Assembly (NCBI GenBank): GCA_965228955.1
Contig: OZ245848.1
Coordinates: forward strand, 4,464,001 to 4,528,000
Direction: 5' to 3'
Origin: JANSWY01 sp965228955
Lineage (GTDB): Bacteria > Bacteroidota > Bacteroidia > Cytophagales > Cyclobacteriaceae
DNA length: 64,000 bases
The notes beneath the pieces are model-generated. The model had not been told where the DNA came from, did no database searches, and saw only the letters and a list, made by a program, of their open reading frames with translations. Position 1 is the stretch's first letter, and each line of letters opens with the position of its first letter. A program made the position numbers and the translations under genes. Positions 44,393-53,022 of the stretch are shown here, in pieces.

Positions 44393-44800
44393 TTATGGGT
44401 GGGCCGAAACCCAAACCGATTCGTCAATAAATACTTCTCGCTTCCAAATGGGGACTGTTTTCTTTAGTTCGTCAATCAGAAATCTGCATGACGCAAATGC
44501 TGCATCTCTGTGTGCTGCAGAAGCTCCAATTACAACTACTGGCTCCCCTATCTCCTTTTTCCCAACAACATGCTGAATAACCACCTTATTCAATGGCCAT
44601 TCCTCATTTGCTCTGGAAATTAGTTTCTCCATTTCCTTGATGGCCATTGGAGCATAGGCTTCAAATTCAAGGGAATTGACTTCCTTCTTATTGGTGTGAT
44701 CCCTTACTGTTCCAACGAATAAGCAAATTCCACCTGAAGAATTGTGGTTTAATTGCTTATAAGCCAGATTCAAATCAATATTTTCTACAATGCTTACCAT
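44393..44800 (-). CDS. moaE: Molybdopterin synthase catalytic subunit
   Basis: 135 residues. Contains GGICLFVGTVRD, LEFEAYAPMA and SAAHRDAAF, then the catalytic lysines in LKKTVPIWKREVF. Pairs with MoaD to add dithiolene sulfur. Its start overlaps the moaD stop by one base. Confidence 0.95.
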   Translation of the reverse strand: MVSIVENIDLNLAYKQLNHNSSGGICLFVGTVRDHTNKKEVNSLEFEAYAPMAIKEMEKLISRANEEWPLNKVVIQHVVGKKEIGEPVVVIGASAAHRDAAFASCRFLIDELKKTVPIWKREVFIDESVWVSAHP

Positions 44801-45048
44801 TATCCTCCACTTACTGGTGGTATTAGTGCCACCGTGTCATTCTGATCAATGATTACATCATTTTGGGCATATTCTTCATTGACCGCTATCGCGAGGGAAT
44901 TGAGCTTGGAAAGTTCTGGAAACTGATTCTTCAAATCCTGAAGCAACTTTCCAACATTTGTTTCCGTGCTTTTGAGTTCATAGTCAACCTCACTTTGTCC
45001 AACTATATCTCTGGTAATACCAAATAGCAATAGCTTCATATAATCCAA
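44800..45048 (-). CDS. moaD: Molybdopterin synthase sulfur carrier subunit
   Basis: 82 residues of ubiquitin-like fold ending in the required C-terminal GG (ALIPPVSGG), which becomes a thiocarboxylate. First gene of the molybdenum cofactor operon. No MoaB/MogA or MobA gene is seen in this window. Confidence 0.95.
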   Translation of the reverse strand: MDYMKLLLFGITRDIVGQSEVDYELKSTETNVGKLLQDLKNQFPELSKLNSLAIAVNEEYAQNDVIIDQNDTVALIPPVSGG

Positions 45049-45135
45049 AATTAGATCATAAAAAATTAAAAATGCTGTTCAGGCCACCTCAAATGAATAC
45101 TTAATGACAGAATAATAGTCATCCGCCAAAAACAC

Positions 45136-45164
45136 TTGATTTTGATGATATTTTAATAGTTTTG
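45136..45164 (+). promoter_or_regulatory. Promoter of the ECF sigma operon
   Basis: TTG at 45136-45138, an 18-base spacer and TAGTTTTG at 45157-45164 (fits TAnnTTTG). The predicted start of transcription lies about 12 bases before the ATG. Confidence 0.6.
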
Positions 45165-45182
45165 GAACATTAATCACCTGGA

Positions 45183-45707
45183 ATGAACACAAATAAATCA
45201 GTTTGCGAACAACAAAACTTCAATTTTCTCTACGAAGAACACATTGATCAGTTACGTAATTTCCTTTACTACAAGTGTGGCGATTTGGATGAAGCTGAAG
45301 ATTTAGCGCACGAATCCTACACCAAACTTTGGGAGAAATGTGCGGAAGTAGTTTGGGAAACAGCCAAAGGGTTTCTTTTCACAGTTGCCAAAAGACTATT
45401 TCTAAACAAAGTAAGTCATGATAAAGTAGTCCTTACATTCGAAAAGGAGAACCCTTTGAAAGACAAAAGTGAAGACCCTCATTTCGTGATGCGGGGTGAA
45501 GAGTTTAAGGCGAAACTTGAAGAAGAAATTGGAAAGCTTCCCGAAAGGCAAAGAACAATTTTCCTGATGAACAGAATAGATAAAATGTCTTACAAAGAAG
45601 TTGCAGAAGCGCTAGACATAAGTGTTAAGGCAGTCGAAAAAAGTCTTGGGAAAGTAATGAAAAAACTACGAGGTTCTATTGACGAACTAAATAAATACAA
45701 AATTTAA
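45183..45707 (+). CDS. ECF sigma factor (RpoE-like)
   Basis: 174 residues. Region 2 (FNFLYEEHIDQLRNFLYY, DEAEDLAHESYTKLWEK) and region 4 (LPERQRTIFLMNRIDKMSY then EVAEALDISVKAVEKSL) are visible. It should direct transcription of a small regulon when released by the FecR-type anti-sigma encoded next. The convergent STN-domain receptor at 46692-49277 is the likely signal input. Confidence 0.9.
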   Translation: MNTNKSVCEQQNFNFLYEEHIDQLRNFLYYKCGDLDEAEDLAHESYTKLWEKCAEVVWETAKGFLFTVAKRLFLNKVSHDKVVLTFEKENPLKDKSEDPHFVMRGEEFKAKLEEEIGKLPERQRTIFLMNRIDKMSYKEVAEALDISVKAVEKSLGKVMKKLRGSIDELNKYKI

Positions 45708-45752
45708 CGAATGGGGGGTGGTATTTAGTATGCAAGCTTGTCATTTTATCAA

Positions 45753-46679
45753 ATGGAAAACAGGGACACAGACACAATAATCGCAAAATGGCTCGCTGGG
45801 GAGATATCCGATGAGGAATTTATCCAGGAAGAGTCACAAGAAACTTTGGAGGCTATGAAGCTCATTGCCTCTGAGGTCGAACAATGGTCCATTCCTCCTG
45901 TTGACAAAGTACAAGGAATGGCTCGTTTGCAAGAAAGGCTCGACCAAACAAAGCAGGAAGCCAAAGTAATTCCACTCGGAAGAAGATGGGTTACTGGAAT
46001 CGCGGCTGCTATCGCTTTGATTGCTGTGAGTTATTTGGTATTCTTCAATTCAGATGATTTGATGCAATACAATACAGTTGCTGGCGAACTGGAAGTAATA
46101 GAATTGCCTGATGGATCTACCGCCACATTAAATTCATCATCTTCTCTTAGCTATGCACCAAAATCCTGGCCAAAGAAAAGAAGGTTAAAACTGAAAGGCG
46201 AAGCTTATTTTGAAGTTGCAAAAGGCTCAACCTTTACTGTAGAAATTGACGATTCGAAAGTAGAAGTATTGGGTACTAAGTTTAATGTCAGAAAAAGACA
46301 GCAGTTTTTATCTGTAGAATGTTTTGAGGGAAAAGTGGGCGTCACTATTTCCGATTCTGATTCTACGTCTGTTATTCTGGCAGGAGAAAACATTCAGTTT
46401 GATGGTTCAGACCTTACCAGAGGCACTACGGAAGACATTAAACCTATTTGGATTGATGGTAATTCCACAAAATTCAAGAATGCCGCTCTTGGTGATGTTT
46501 TTGAGGCATTAAAAGCTCAGTTTGGTATTACTATTGAATACGACCCGAAGGTCGATTTATCAAGAAAGTACTCGGGAAGTTTTGTCCATTCTAATGTAGA
46601 AACTGCATTAAGAATGGTTTGTGATCCACTGAGTTTAAGTTACAAGAAGTCGGGATCTGATAACTACCAGATCTATTAA
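45753..46679 (+). CDS. FecR family anti-sigma regulator
   Basis: About 308 residues from the ATG at 45753 (a TTG 15 bases upstream is the alternative). A cytoplasmic ~75-residue N-terminus, one membrane helix ~80-98 (VTGIAAAIALIAVSYLVFF), a FecR domain (IELPDGSTATLNSSSSLSY, GEAYFEVAKGS, VEVLGTKFNV) and a C-terminal DUF4974-like domain (LGDVFEALKAQFGITIEYD). It passes a signal from the outer membrane receptor to the sigma factor. Confidence 0.9.
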   Translation: MENRDTDTIIAKWLAGEISDEEFIQEESQETLEAMKLIASEVEQWSIPPVDKVQGMARLQERLDQTKQEAKVIPLGRRWVTGIAAAIALIAVSYLVFFNSDDLMQYNTVAGELEVIELPDGSTATLNSSSSLSYAPKSWPKKRRLKLKGEAYFEVAKGSTFTVEIDDSKVEVLGTKFNVRKRQQFLSVECFEGKVGVTISDSDSTSVILAGENIQFDGSDLTRGTTEDIKPIWIDGNSTKFKNAALGDVFEALKAQFGITIEYDPKVDLSRKYSGSFVHSNVETALRMVCDPLSLSYKKSGSDNYQIY

Positions 46680-46691
46680 TTAAGGTTATTT

Positions 46692-49277
46692 TTAGAATTC
46701 TACCTTAATCATAAGATCTGGTGCAAACCCGATGGTAAAACGGTCTGCGGGAAGTGTTCGGGGAACACCATCTTCCGTTCCTCCCAACAGCCGTACATTG
46801 ATTGTTTCAAGAAGATTTTCCTGGTTGTATAAATTCAAAACAGAAGCACCTAGTGTTACTTTGGTTCCCCCTTGCCCAGGAAAGAACTCATAATTCAATG
46901 ACGCATCAAGCTGGTGCACCCAATCAAATCGTTCTATTTCTCCTACAAGAGTAGGTTCTGGAAGTTCTGCAGTGTACGGACCAACAACTGGAAAAAATGG
47001 ATCATCAAAATAATTAGGTAAACCACTACTTGCTGACCAACCTAGAGAACCTCTAAAATTATTCCATTTAAAAGCTCCAGCAATGGAAATATTATGTGTT
47101 TGATCATAATTAGCAGGAAACTCCTCAGTCTTAAGATCTGGGAACATCATATATGCCCGGCTCAAGGTATAGTTTGTCCAGATATCAAAGTTGTCGAATC
47201 TATATTTTGCCAAGAAATCCAATCCCCTAACATTTAGACTCCCATAGAGCGTAGATTGTGAGAGACCACCCATAGGCAATTCCTCACTTGGACCGTTTGT
47301 AAACAATCCATTTACATCTTTGTAATAGCCATCTACATCAAACAAAAAATTGGGTGTTTGATAAGAAAAGCCTGCAAGAGCCTGCCAACTGGCCAACCTG
47401 GGTCCATTTGGACTAATAATTCCCCAGGTCAATTTCTCAATAGAAAGATCAGAAAAATCAAAAAACAATGTTTTAGAAAGAAACTGACTATACAAGCCAT
47501 ATGAGGATTTAAAAGTAAGCTGATCTGATATTGAATAATTCAGAAATATTCTTGGTTCCAACCTAAAGTCCTCCAGTTGAGATACACTGTTAGCTCGTAC
47601 TCCTGTGTTTAATGCTAATCTTGGAATTCCATAATAAGCAAAATCAACAAACACACTATTGATGTCAACCTCAGCTCCGCCAGGAATAATTCTAGCAGGT
47701 GGTTGCATAGGTCTTCTAATGACATCTGAAAATTCCGCTTCAATGTGGGTATACTCATACCCAAAGCTGAATTCACTTTTTTCAGATTCCCGGGTTAGAG
47801 AAGCTCCGAACTTTGAGTTACTTATGTCATTTCTGACGTTTTGCATAGAAGCAGGACGTCCTCTGGTATCAAAATCATCATTATCCAACTGGTACACATA
47901 GTTAGACGTTGTGAAGAATAAAGAGCTCTGCCAGGCATCAAATGATTTATTCCAGTTTGCACTTATACCAAAATTGGAAAGATCGGTTTGTTGCAGGTTT
48001 TGACTGATATTATTTGAGGTGTCATTGTCAAGTATGCTAATTGTATTAACATTATTGATGCTCAAAATATGGAATTTTAACTGATCATTCTCTGATGGCT
48101 CTAACACAATAGTGCCGTTCAGGTCCCAAAAATCATAGCTCACTGGTTCCAATACCTGGTCCTCTCTTTCATCTCTAATTCCAATATCTGTAGCAGAAAT
48201 AACCAAATCATCAAACTTTTCCTCCTTGGGTGATCTGTAGTCTCCTGGGTGAGATCCTCTAAACGAAAATACTAGTCCTAGTTTATCTTTAACCACGGGA
48301 ACTTTCATGTAACTACTAGCCATATATGTATTGCTAGCTAAACCCAATTTGAATTCTTCTGGCACAGTAGAGTTTGACTCAATTTCTACAGCTCCACCTA
48401 CTCTACCTCCGAGTCTGGGAGCAAAACCACTTCGATGGACAGTTACTTTATCGATGATATCAGTACTGAATGGGGAAATTGTACCATAGTAATAGCCCTG
48501 ATGATAAATTGGAATATTGTTAAATAGTATGAGTGTTTGGTCTGGTGTACCTCCTCTTACTCTTAGCTCTCCAGAACGACCGGTAACTGTATGAATACCT
48601 GGTAATGTTTTCAATGAAACCAATAAATCTTTGTCCAGATCGCCTGGCAGCATACCTAAATCACTTGTTTTTACTGCCAGACTATGATTTTTTTGATTGG
48701 CACTAATTCCGTCACCTAAATAGGAGGTAATTACAAGTTCATTAAGAATGGTTGTCCCTTGGCTCAGCTTTATGATTTTGCTATTTTTTTGTATCAACTC
48801 AACTATCGGGATTTCCAAATTTTCATACCCCAAAAACTCTAAGGAAATTATGTCTGAGGCTTTCCATTCCAAAGTAGTTTTAATTTTGCCATCCACATCA
48901 CTAACCAGCTGCAGGAGCTCCCCATTCTTTTTGATATACACGCCAGGAATCGTTGATCCCTCAGTTGCATCCTGTATTGTTAGATCGATTGTATATGGTT
49001 TAGTTTTAACAAGAATGAAATTCCCTTCTACCTGTTCAAAATCTAATGGCACTTTTGATGATAGAAGACGCAATATATCTTCATACGAATCCAACTCGAA
49101 TTCTTTTGAATCAAACGTAAATTGAGAAGCCAAATCCGGATCATACGAGAATTCTAATCCATATTTTTCTTCCAGGTCTGTGATAATCTGTTGAAGAGAA
49201 ACTTGCTCACTTTGAGCATACATTTGGATAGAAGTGAAGATTACTAAAATCAGTGTTCCAATTATTCTAATATTCAT
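46692..49277 (-). CDS. TonB-dependent receptor with STN signalling domain
   Basis: 861 residues: signal peptide 1-21; STN domain ~25-92 (IITDLEEKYGLEFSYD); a carboxypeptidase-regulatory-like domain ~95-180; plug ~195-300 (MLPGDLDKDLLVSLKTLPGI, RVRGGTPDQTLILFNNIPIY); beta barrel to the C-terminus. The STN domain and the adjacent ECF/FecR pair mark it as a FecA-type signalling receptor. It is on the opposite strand to sigma/FecR, converging with 12 bases between the stops. Ligand unknown. Confidence 0.9.
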   Translation of the reverse strand: MNIRIIGTLILVIFTSIQMYAQSEQVSLQQIITDLEEKYGLEFSYDPDLASQFTFDSKEFELDSYEDILRLLSSKVPLDFEQVEGNFILVKTKPYTIDLTIQDATEGSTIPGVYIKKNGELLQLVSDVDGKIKTTLEWKASDIISLEFLGYENLEIPIVELIQKNSKIIKLSQGTTILNELVITSYLGDGISANQKNHSLAVKTSDLGMLPGDLDKDLLVSLKTLPGIHTVTGRSGELRVRGGTPDQTLILFNNIPIYHQGYYYGTISPFSTDIIDKVTVHRSGFAPRLGGRVGGAVEIESNSTVPEEFKLGLASNTYMASSYMKVPVVKDKLGLVFSFRGSHPGDYRSPKEEKFDDLVISATDIGIRDEREDQVLEPVSYDFWDLNGTIVLEPSENDQLKFHILSINNVNTISILDNDTSNNISQNLQQTDLSNFGISANWNKSFDAWQSSLFFTTSNYVYQLDNDDFDTRGRPASMQNVRNDISNSKFGASLTRESEKSEFSFGYEYTHIEAEFSDVIRRPMQPPARIIPGGAEVDINSVFVDFAYYGIPRLALNTGVRANSVSQLEDFRLEPRIFLNYSISDQLTFKSSYGLYSQFLSKTLFFDFSDLSIEKLTWGIISPNGPRLASWQALAGFSYQTPNFLFDVDGYYKDVNGLFTNGPSEELPMGGLSQSTLYGSLNVRGLDFLAKYRFDNFDIWTNYTLSRAYMMFPDLKTEEFPANYDQTHNISIAGAFKWNNFRGSLGWSASSGLPNYFDDPFFPVVGPYTAELPEPTLVGEIERFDWVHQLDASLNYEFFPGQGGTKVTLGASVLNLYNQENLLETINVRLLGGTEDGVPRTLPADRFTIGFAPDLMIKVEF

Positions 49278-49375
49278 AGATAGCCGCCTATGAGGGGTGA
49301 TTATGTGTAAATCTAATTAATGTTTTTAAATCTTTCCGGGGCGGACCAGAAACGTAATTTATCAATCAAAATTCT

Positions 49376-49411
49376 AAAAAAACAAAAGCTCCGAGTTTTA
49401 AAATCGAAGCT
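49376..49411 (-). terminator. Terminator hairpin downstream of tRNA-Lys, copy 2
   Basis: Minus strand: stem AGCTTCGA pairs with TCGGAGCT (one G-T), followed by a T-rich run. It carries the same core as the hairpin at 49481-49514. Confidence 0.6.
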
Positions 49412-49480
49412 TCTATAAAATCTATCGCGGAAGAGAAAATTTAGCACCATCTACCAAACTTCTTTTCCACTTTTCGTATA

Positions 49481-49514
49481 AACAACAAAGCTCCGAATCT
49501 ATGATTCGAAGCTT
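49481..49514 (-). terminator. Terminator of tRNA-Lys, copy 1
   Basis: Minus strand: stem AAGCTTCGAATC pairs with GATTCGGAGCTT across a three-base loop, then a T-rich tail. It follows the tRNA by 8 bases. Confidence 0.8.
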
Positions 49515-49522
49515 AAAGAGTG

Positions 49523-49595
49523 TGATTCCGCTGGGGCTCGAACCCAGGACCCTCTCCTTAAAAGGGAGATGCTCTACCAGCTGAGCTACGAAATC
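49523..49595 (-). tRNA. tRNA-Lys (anticodon TTT)
   Basis: 73 bases on the minus strand. Acceptor GATTTCG pairs with CGGAATC (one G-T), T arm CTGGG-TTCGAGC-CCCAG, anticodon loop CTTTTAA. Discriminator A. Confidence 0.95.
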
Positions 49596-49657
49596 ATTTT
49601 TTTTATATTTTTGTCTCTTTTTAAGGGCGTCTCCCTTAATGAGGTTGCAAATCTAGG

Positions 49658-50410
49658 ATGGTAATGTTTAAAAAACAAAAGATACTTTTTAAAAAAATAT
49701 ATTTTTTTCTGTTCCTTCTGATTTTCAGTAGCTTAAAAAGCTTTGGACAGACAAACTCTTCGTTATTAGAGCAAGCAGACTCGTTATTTGCTTCGAAAAA
49801 ATACACCGAGTCGTTTGAAATCTATGAACAAATTTTTCAATCTGAGAGAGAAAGTTCCACTGCCATGCTTCTTAAAATGGCTTACATCAAGGAAGGTTTG
49901 GGTGATTATACACAGGCATTGTATTACTTAAATGTATATTTTAATAAAACTCTTGATGACAAAGCCCTCACTAAGATCAATGAGATTGCAGAATCTAATG
50001 ACTTGTTAGGATATGAAAACAATGAAAAGCCATTCTTCCAAAGCGCAGTATTAAGATTTCTGGATAGCATCAGATATTTGGTTACGATATTCTTAATTGT
50101 AGCTGTCACGTTAATACTGTGGTATAATCGAAAAACCAGCAGTAAATCACTTACATCCTATCTGGCAATTTTAGTCGTACTAGTTGGAATTATCTTAGTG
50201 AACAATATTCAAAAGGTACCTCAGATGGGCATAATCTCATCAAATTCAACTTATCTTATGTCAGGTCCTTCAGGTGCCGCTGATGTTATCACAATTGTAG
50301 ACAAAGGACACAAAGTTGAAATACTTGACAAAGAAGGAGTGTGGGTAAAGATCAATTGGAACGGCGAGGAAGTATTCATGAGAAATAATAAAATCCTGGA
50401 AATTATTTAA
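49658..50410 (+). CDS. BatE-like TPR/SH3 membrane protein
   Basis: 250 residues: signal sequence 1-30; TPR-like helices ~35-110 (ADSLFASKKYTESFEIYEQI); two membrane helices ~137-155 and ~163-181; a bacterial SH3-type domain ~190-248 (SSNSTYLMSGPSGAADVI, VEILDKEGVWVKINWNG). The TPR-TM-SH3 order resembles BatE of the Bacteroidota aerotolerance locus, but no batA-D genes are adjacent, so the assignment is by architecture only. Confidence 0.6.
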   Translation: MVMFKKQKILFKKIYFFLFLLIFSSLKSFGQTNSSLLEQADSLFASKKYTESFEIYEQIFQSERESSTAMLLKMAYIKEGLGDYTQALYYLNVYFNKTLDDKALTKINEIAESNDLLGYENNEKPFFQSAVLRFLDSIRYLVTIFLIVAVTLILWYNRKTSSKSLTSYLAILVVLVGIILVNNIQKVPQMGIISSNSTYLMSGPSGAADVITIVDKGHKVEILDKEGVWVKINWNGEEVFMRNNKILEII

Positions 50411-50559
50411 TTCAACAATACCAGACTTCTTGCGTTGTAACAATATCTGATCATTTTCAGGTAAATTTAAGGGAACACATTTTACTGCGGCTTCATGACC
50501 AACTTGTATCAGCAATTAATTCCTGGGCTCGTAGAATATCAAATTGAGTATTCTAAATA

Positions 50560-53022
50560 ATGGCCAGGAACCTTTTAATCATATTATTCATATTGAATTC
50601 ACTTCAAGGCTTTACAGCATCGCACAAGCTCGAAGGAAAGGTTATTGATGAAAACAATGAAGGACTCCCTTTTGCCACTCTCTACATTGAAAACACCACA
50701 ATAGGTACCACGACCAATGCTGACGGGTTCTTCAGCCTGGAATTGGAGGAAGGTACTAACAGGCTAATATTTCAATTTGTAGGTTATGAGAAATTAACCC
50801 TTGAAGTGCAAGCTGGGCCAAACATGTCATTTTTAACTGTTCAACTCCAACCTCAGACTTATCAACTCCAGGAAATAGTGGTAACAGCAAATGGGGAAGA
50901 TCCTGCTTACAGGGTGATCCGAAAGGCCATGGAAAAGCGGAAGTATTATGAAAACGAAGTAGAGGCCTATAGCTGTGATGTTTATATAAAGGGCATACAA
51001 AGCATTACTGAAAAGCCCGAGAGGTTTTTGGGATTCAAGGTCACTATCGATTCAGGTATTGTATATCTATCAGAGTCTGTTTCCAAGCTTCACTTCGCAC
51101 AACCTGATAACATTAAAGAAGTAATGATATCTTCAAAGGTTAGTGGTAGGAATAATGCATTCAGCTACAACCAGGCCAGCGATATGTTATTCAACCCATA
51201 TCAGAATTTATTCAAATACGAAAACTTGTCAGAGCGCGGATTTGTAAGTCCAATAGCCAACAATGCTCTTCTTTTTTACGACTACAAATTAGTAGGAACC
51301 AACCTTGAAGACAGTCTCCTGATAAACAAGATACAAGTGATTTCTAAAAGAGCTACAGACCCTGTCTTTAATGGTTACATCTACATTGTTGAAGACAGCT
51401 GGAGAATCCACAGTGTGGAAATGTTGCTGACAAAAAGCAACCAAATTGAATTTGTTGACAGTCTTTGGATCAATCAGGTTTATGCTCCTGTTTCTGATAG
51501 CGTGTGGATGCTACTCTCGCAGAAATTTGACTTTAAACTCAAAGCATTCGGCTTCAAAGGAAATGGAACATTTATCGGGGTCCATTCCAATTATGAAGTA
51601 GAAACCAAAAGTTCAAATTCGACTTCAAACCTATTCCCTGATAAAAAGTCATTTTTTAATAACGAGCTTCTTGCCGTACAGGATGGAGCAAATGAAAGAG
51701 ACAGTTTATACTGGGAAACTGTTCGACCTGTTCCACTCACAGAGATCGAGATTAAGGACTATCAAGAAAAAGATAGCATTCAGGTAATTAAGGAATCTAA
51801 GACTTACAAAGATTCCGTGGATAGAGAGACAAATCAACCAAGCATTACAAATTTATTTCTTACAGGATACGTGCATTCAAGAAGCTTTAGAGAAAGGTAT
51901 TTAAGATTTGATCCTATCATTAGAATTCTACAGTATAATACGGTGGAGGGTCCGGTAGCTAACCTGGCTTTCACCCTCACACAAAGAGAAGAAAGGAGAG
52001 TTCAATATCAAATCATTCCAAACATTAGATATGGGTTTTCCAACAATCAATTAAATGTTAGTGCGAAAGGCTTTTTGTATACCAACCATCATAATTTTGA
52101 ACGTTATGGTCTGGAGGTTGGAAAAACAGTTAGACAATTCAACAATCAGAATCCCATTAAGCCTGAAGTAAATACATTTGAAACTCTGATCAACAGAAGA
52201 AATCTTATCAAACTTTACAGCGAATGGACAGGTAAGTTTTTTTATAGAAGAGAAATTACCAATGGACTTCTATTAAGATCAACCATACAATACTCCCAAA
52301 GAAGAGAGCTATCCAACTCAAGTGCATTTTCATTTTTTGATGAGGGAGAAAGATTTTTCACTTCGAATTCACCTTCAAATCAAGAAGATCCTTCCGGGTA
52401 TTTTCCTACTCACAATGCCTTGATTCTCGATGTTGCATTAAGAATTAGATTGCGTCAAACCTACATGACCAGGCCAGACAGAAAGATAATTTTAGATTCT
52501 AAGCTTCCTGAAATTTCATTGAGGTATCGCCAGGGTCTCCCGGTTGCAGGAAGTGATGTAAACTTTAGTTTTTTACAACTTGGAATACGAGATGATGTGC
52601 AAATGGGATTACTTGGAAAAGGAAGTTACTCAGTATCTGCAGATCATTTTCTAATCAAAAGACGGCTTTACCTGATGGATTTCAAGCATTTCAATGGAAA
52701 CAGGTCCTTCATCACTGAATTTAGCACTACTAAATTTCAATTGTTGGATTATTACTTCTACAGTACAAGAAGGTATTCTTTTGAGTCTCACTATGAACAT
52801 CATTTCAATGGTTTCATAATAGATAAAATTCCTTTATTGAAAAAAACCAAGATTCAGGTGGTTGGAGCTATTCATTCTATGTATACACCAGTTGGCAAAA
52901 CATATGTTGAATATGGAGTAGGACTTGAGCATATTTTCAAAATCATGCGGGTAGATTATTACAGATCAATTATCAGAGGCAACAACTACTCCGCTGGAAT
53001 CAGAATAGGTCTGGGATTCTAA
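50560..53022 (+). CDS. DUF5686 outer membrane protein with carboxypeptidase-regulatory-like domain
   Basis: 820 residues: signal peptide ending near residue 20; a regulatory-like domain ~24-105 (LEGKVIDENNEGLPFATLYI, VGYEKLTLEV); a DUF5686 region from ~110 (GEDPAYRVIRKAMEKRKYY, AYSCDVYIKG); and a C-terminal barrel ending in IRIGLGF. The family is common in Bacteroidota and has no settled function; it is probably in the outer membrane. It converges with the type IX protein at 53019, overlapping by 4 bases. Confidence 0.8.
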   Translation: MARNLLIILFILNSLQGFTASHKLEGKVIDENNEGLPFATLYIENTTIGTTTNADGFFSLELEEGTNRLIFQFVGYEKLTLEVQAGPNMSFLTVQLQPQTYQLQEIVVTANGEDPAYRVIRKAMEKRKYYENEVEAYSCDVYIKGIQSITEKPERFLGFKVTIDSGIVYLSESVSKLHFAQPDNIKEVMISSKVSGRNNAFSYNQASDMLFNPYQNLFKYENLSERGFVSPIANNALLFYDYKLVGTNLEDSLLINKIQVISKRATDPVFNGYIYIVEDSWRIHSVEMLLTKSNQIEFVDSLWINQVYAPVSDSVWMLLSQKFDFKLKAFGFKGNGTFIGVHSNYEVETKSSNSTSNLFPDKKSFFNNELLAVQDGANERDSLYWETVRPVPLTEIEIKDYQEKDSIQVIKESKTYKDSVDRETNQPSITNLFLTGYVHSRSFRERYLRFDPIIRILQYNTVEGPVANLAFTLTQREERRVQYQIIPNIRYGFSNNQLNVSAKGFLYTNHHNFERYGLEVGKTVRQFNNQNPIKPEVNTFETLINRRNLIKLYSEWTGKFFYRREITNGLLLRSTIQYSQRRELSNSSAFSFFDEGERFFTSNSPSNQEDPSGYFPTHNALILDVALRIRLRQTYMTRPDRKIILDSKLPEISLRYRQGLPVAGSDVNFSFLQLGIRDDVQMGLLGKGSYSVSADHFLIKRRLYLMDFKHFNGNRSFITEFSTTKFQLLDYYFYSTRRYSFESHYEHHFNGFIIDKIPLLKKTKIQVVGAIHSMYTPVGKTYVEYGVGLEHIFKIMRVDYYRSIIRGNNYSAGIRIGLGF

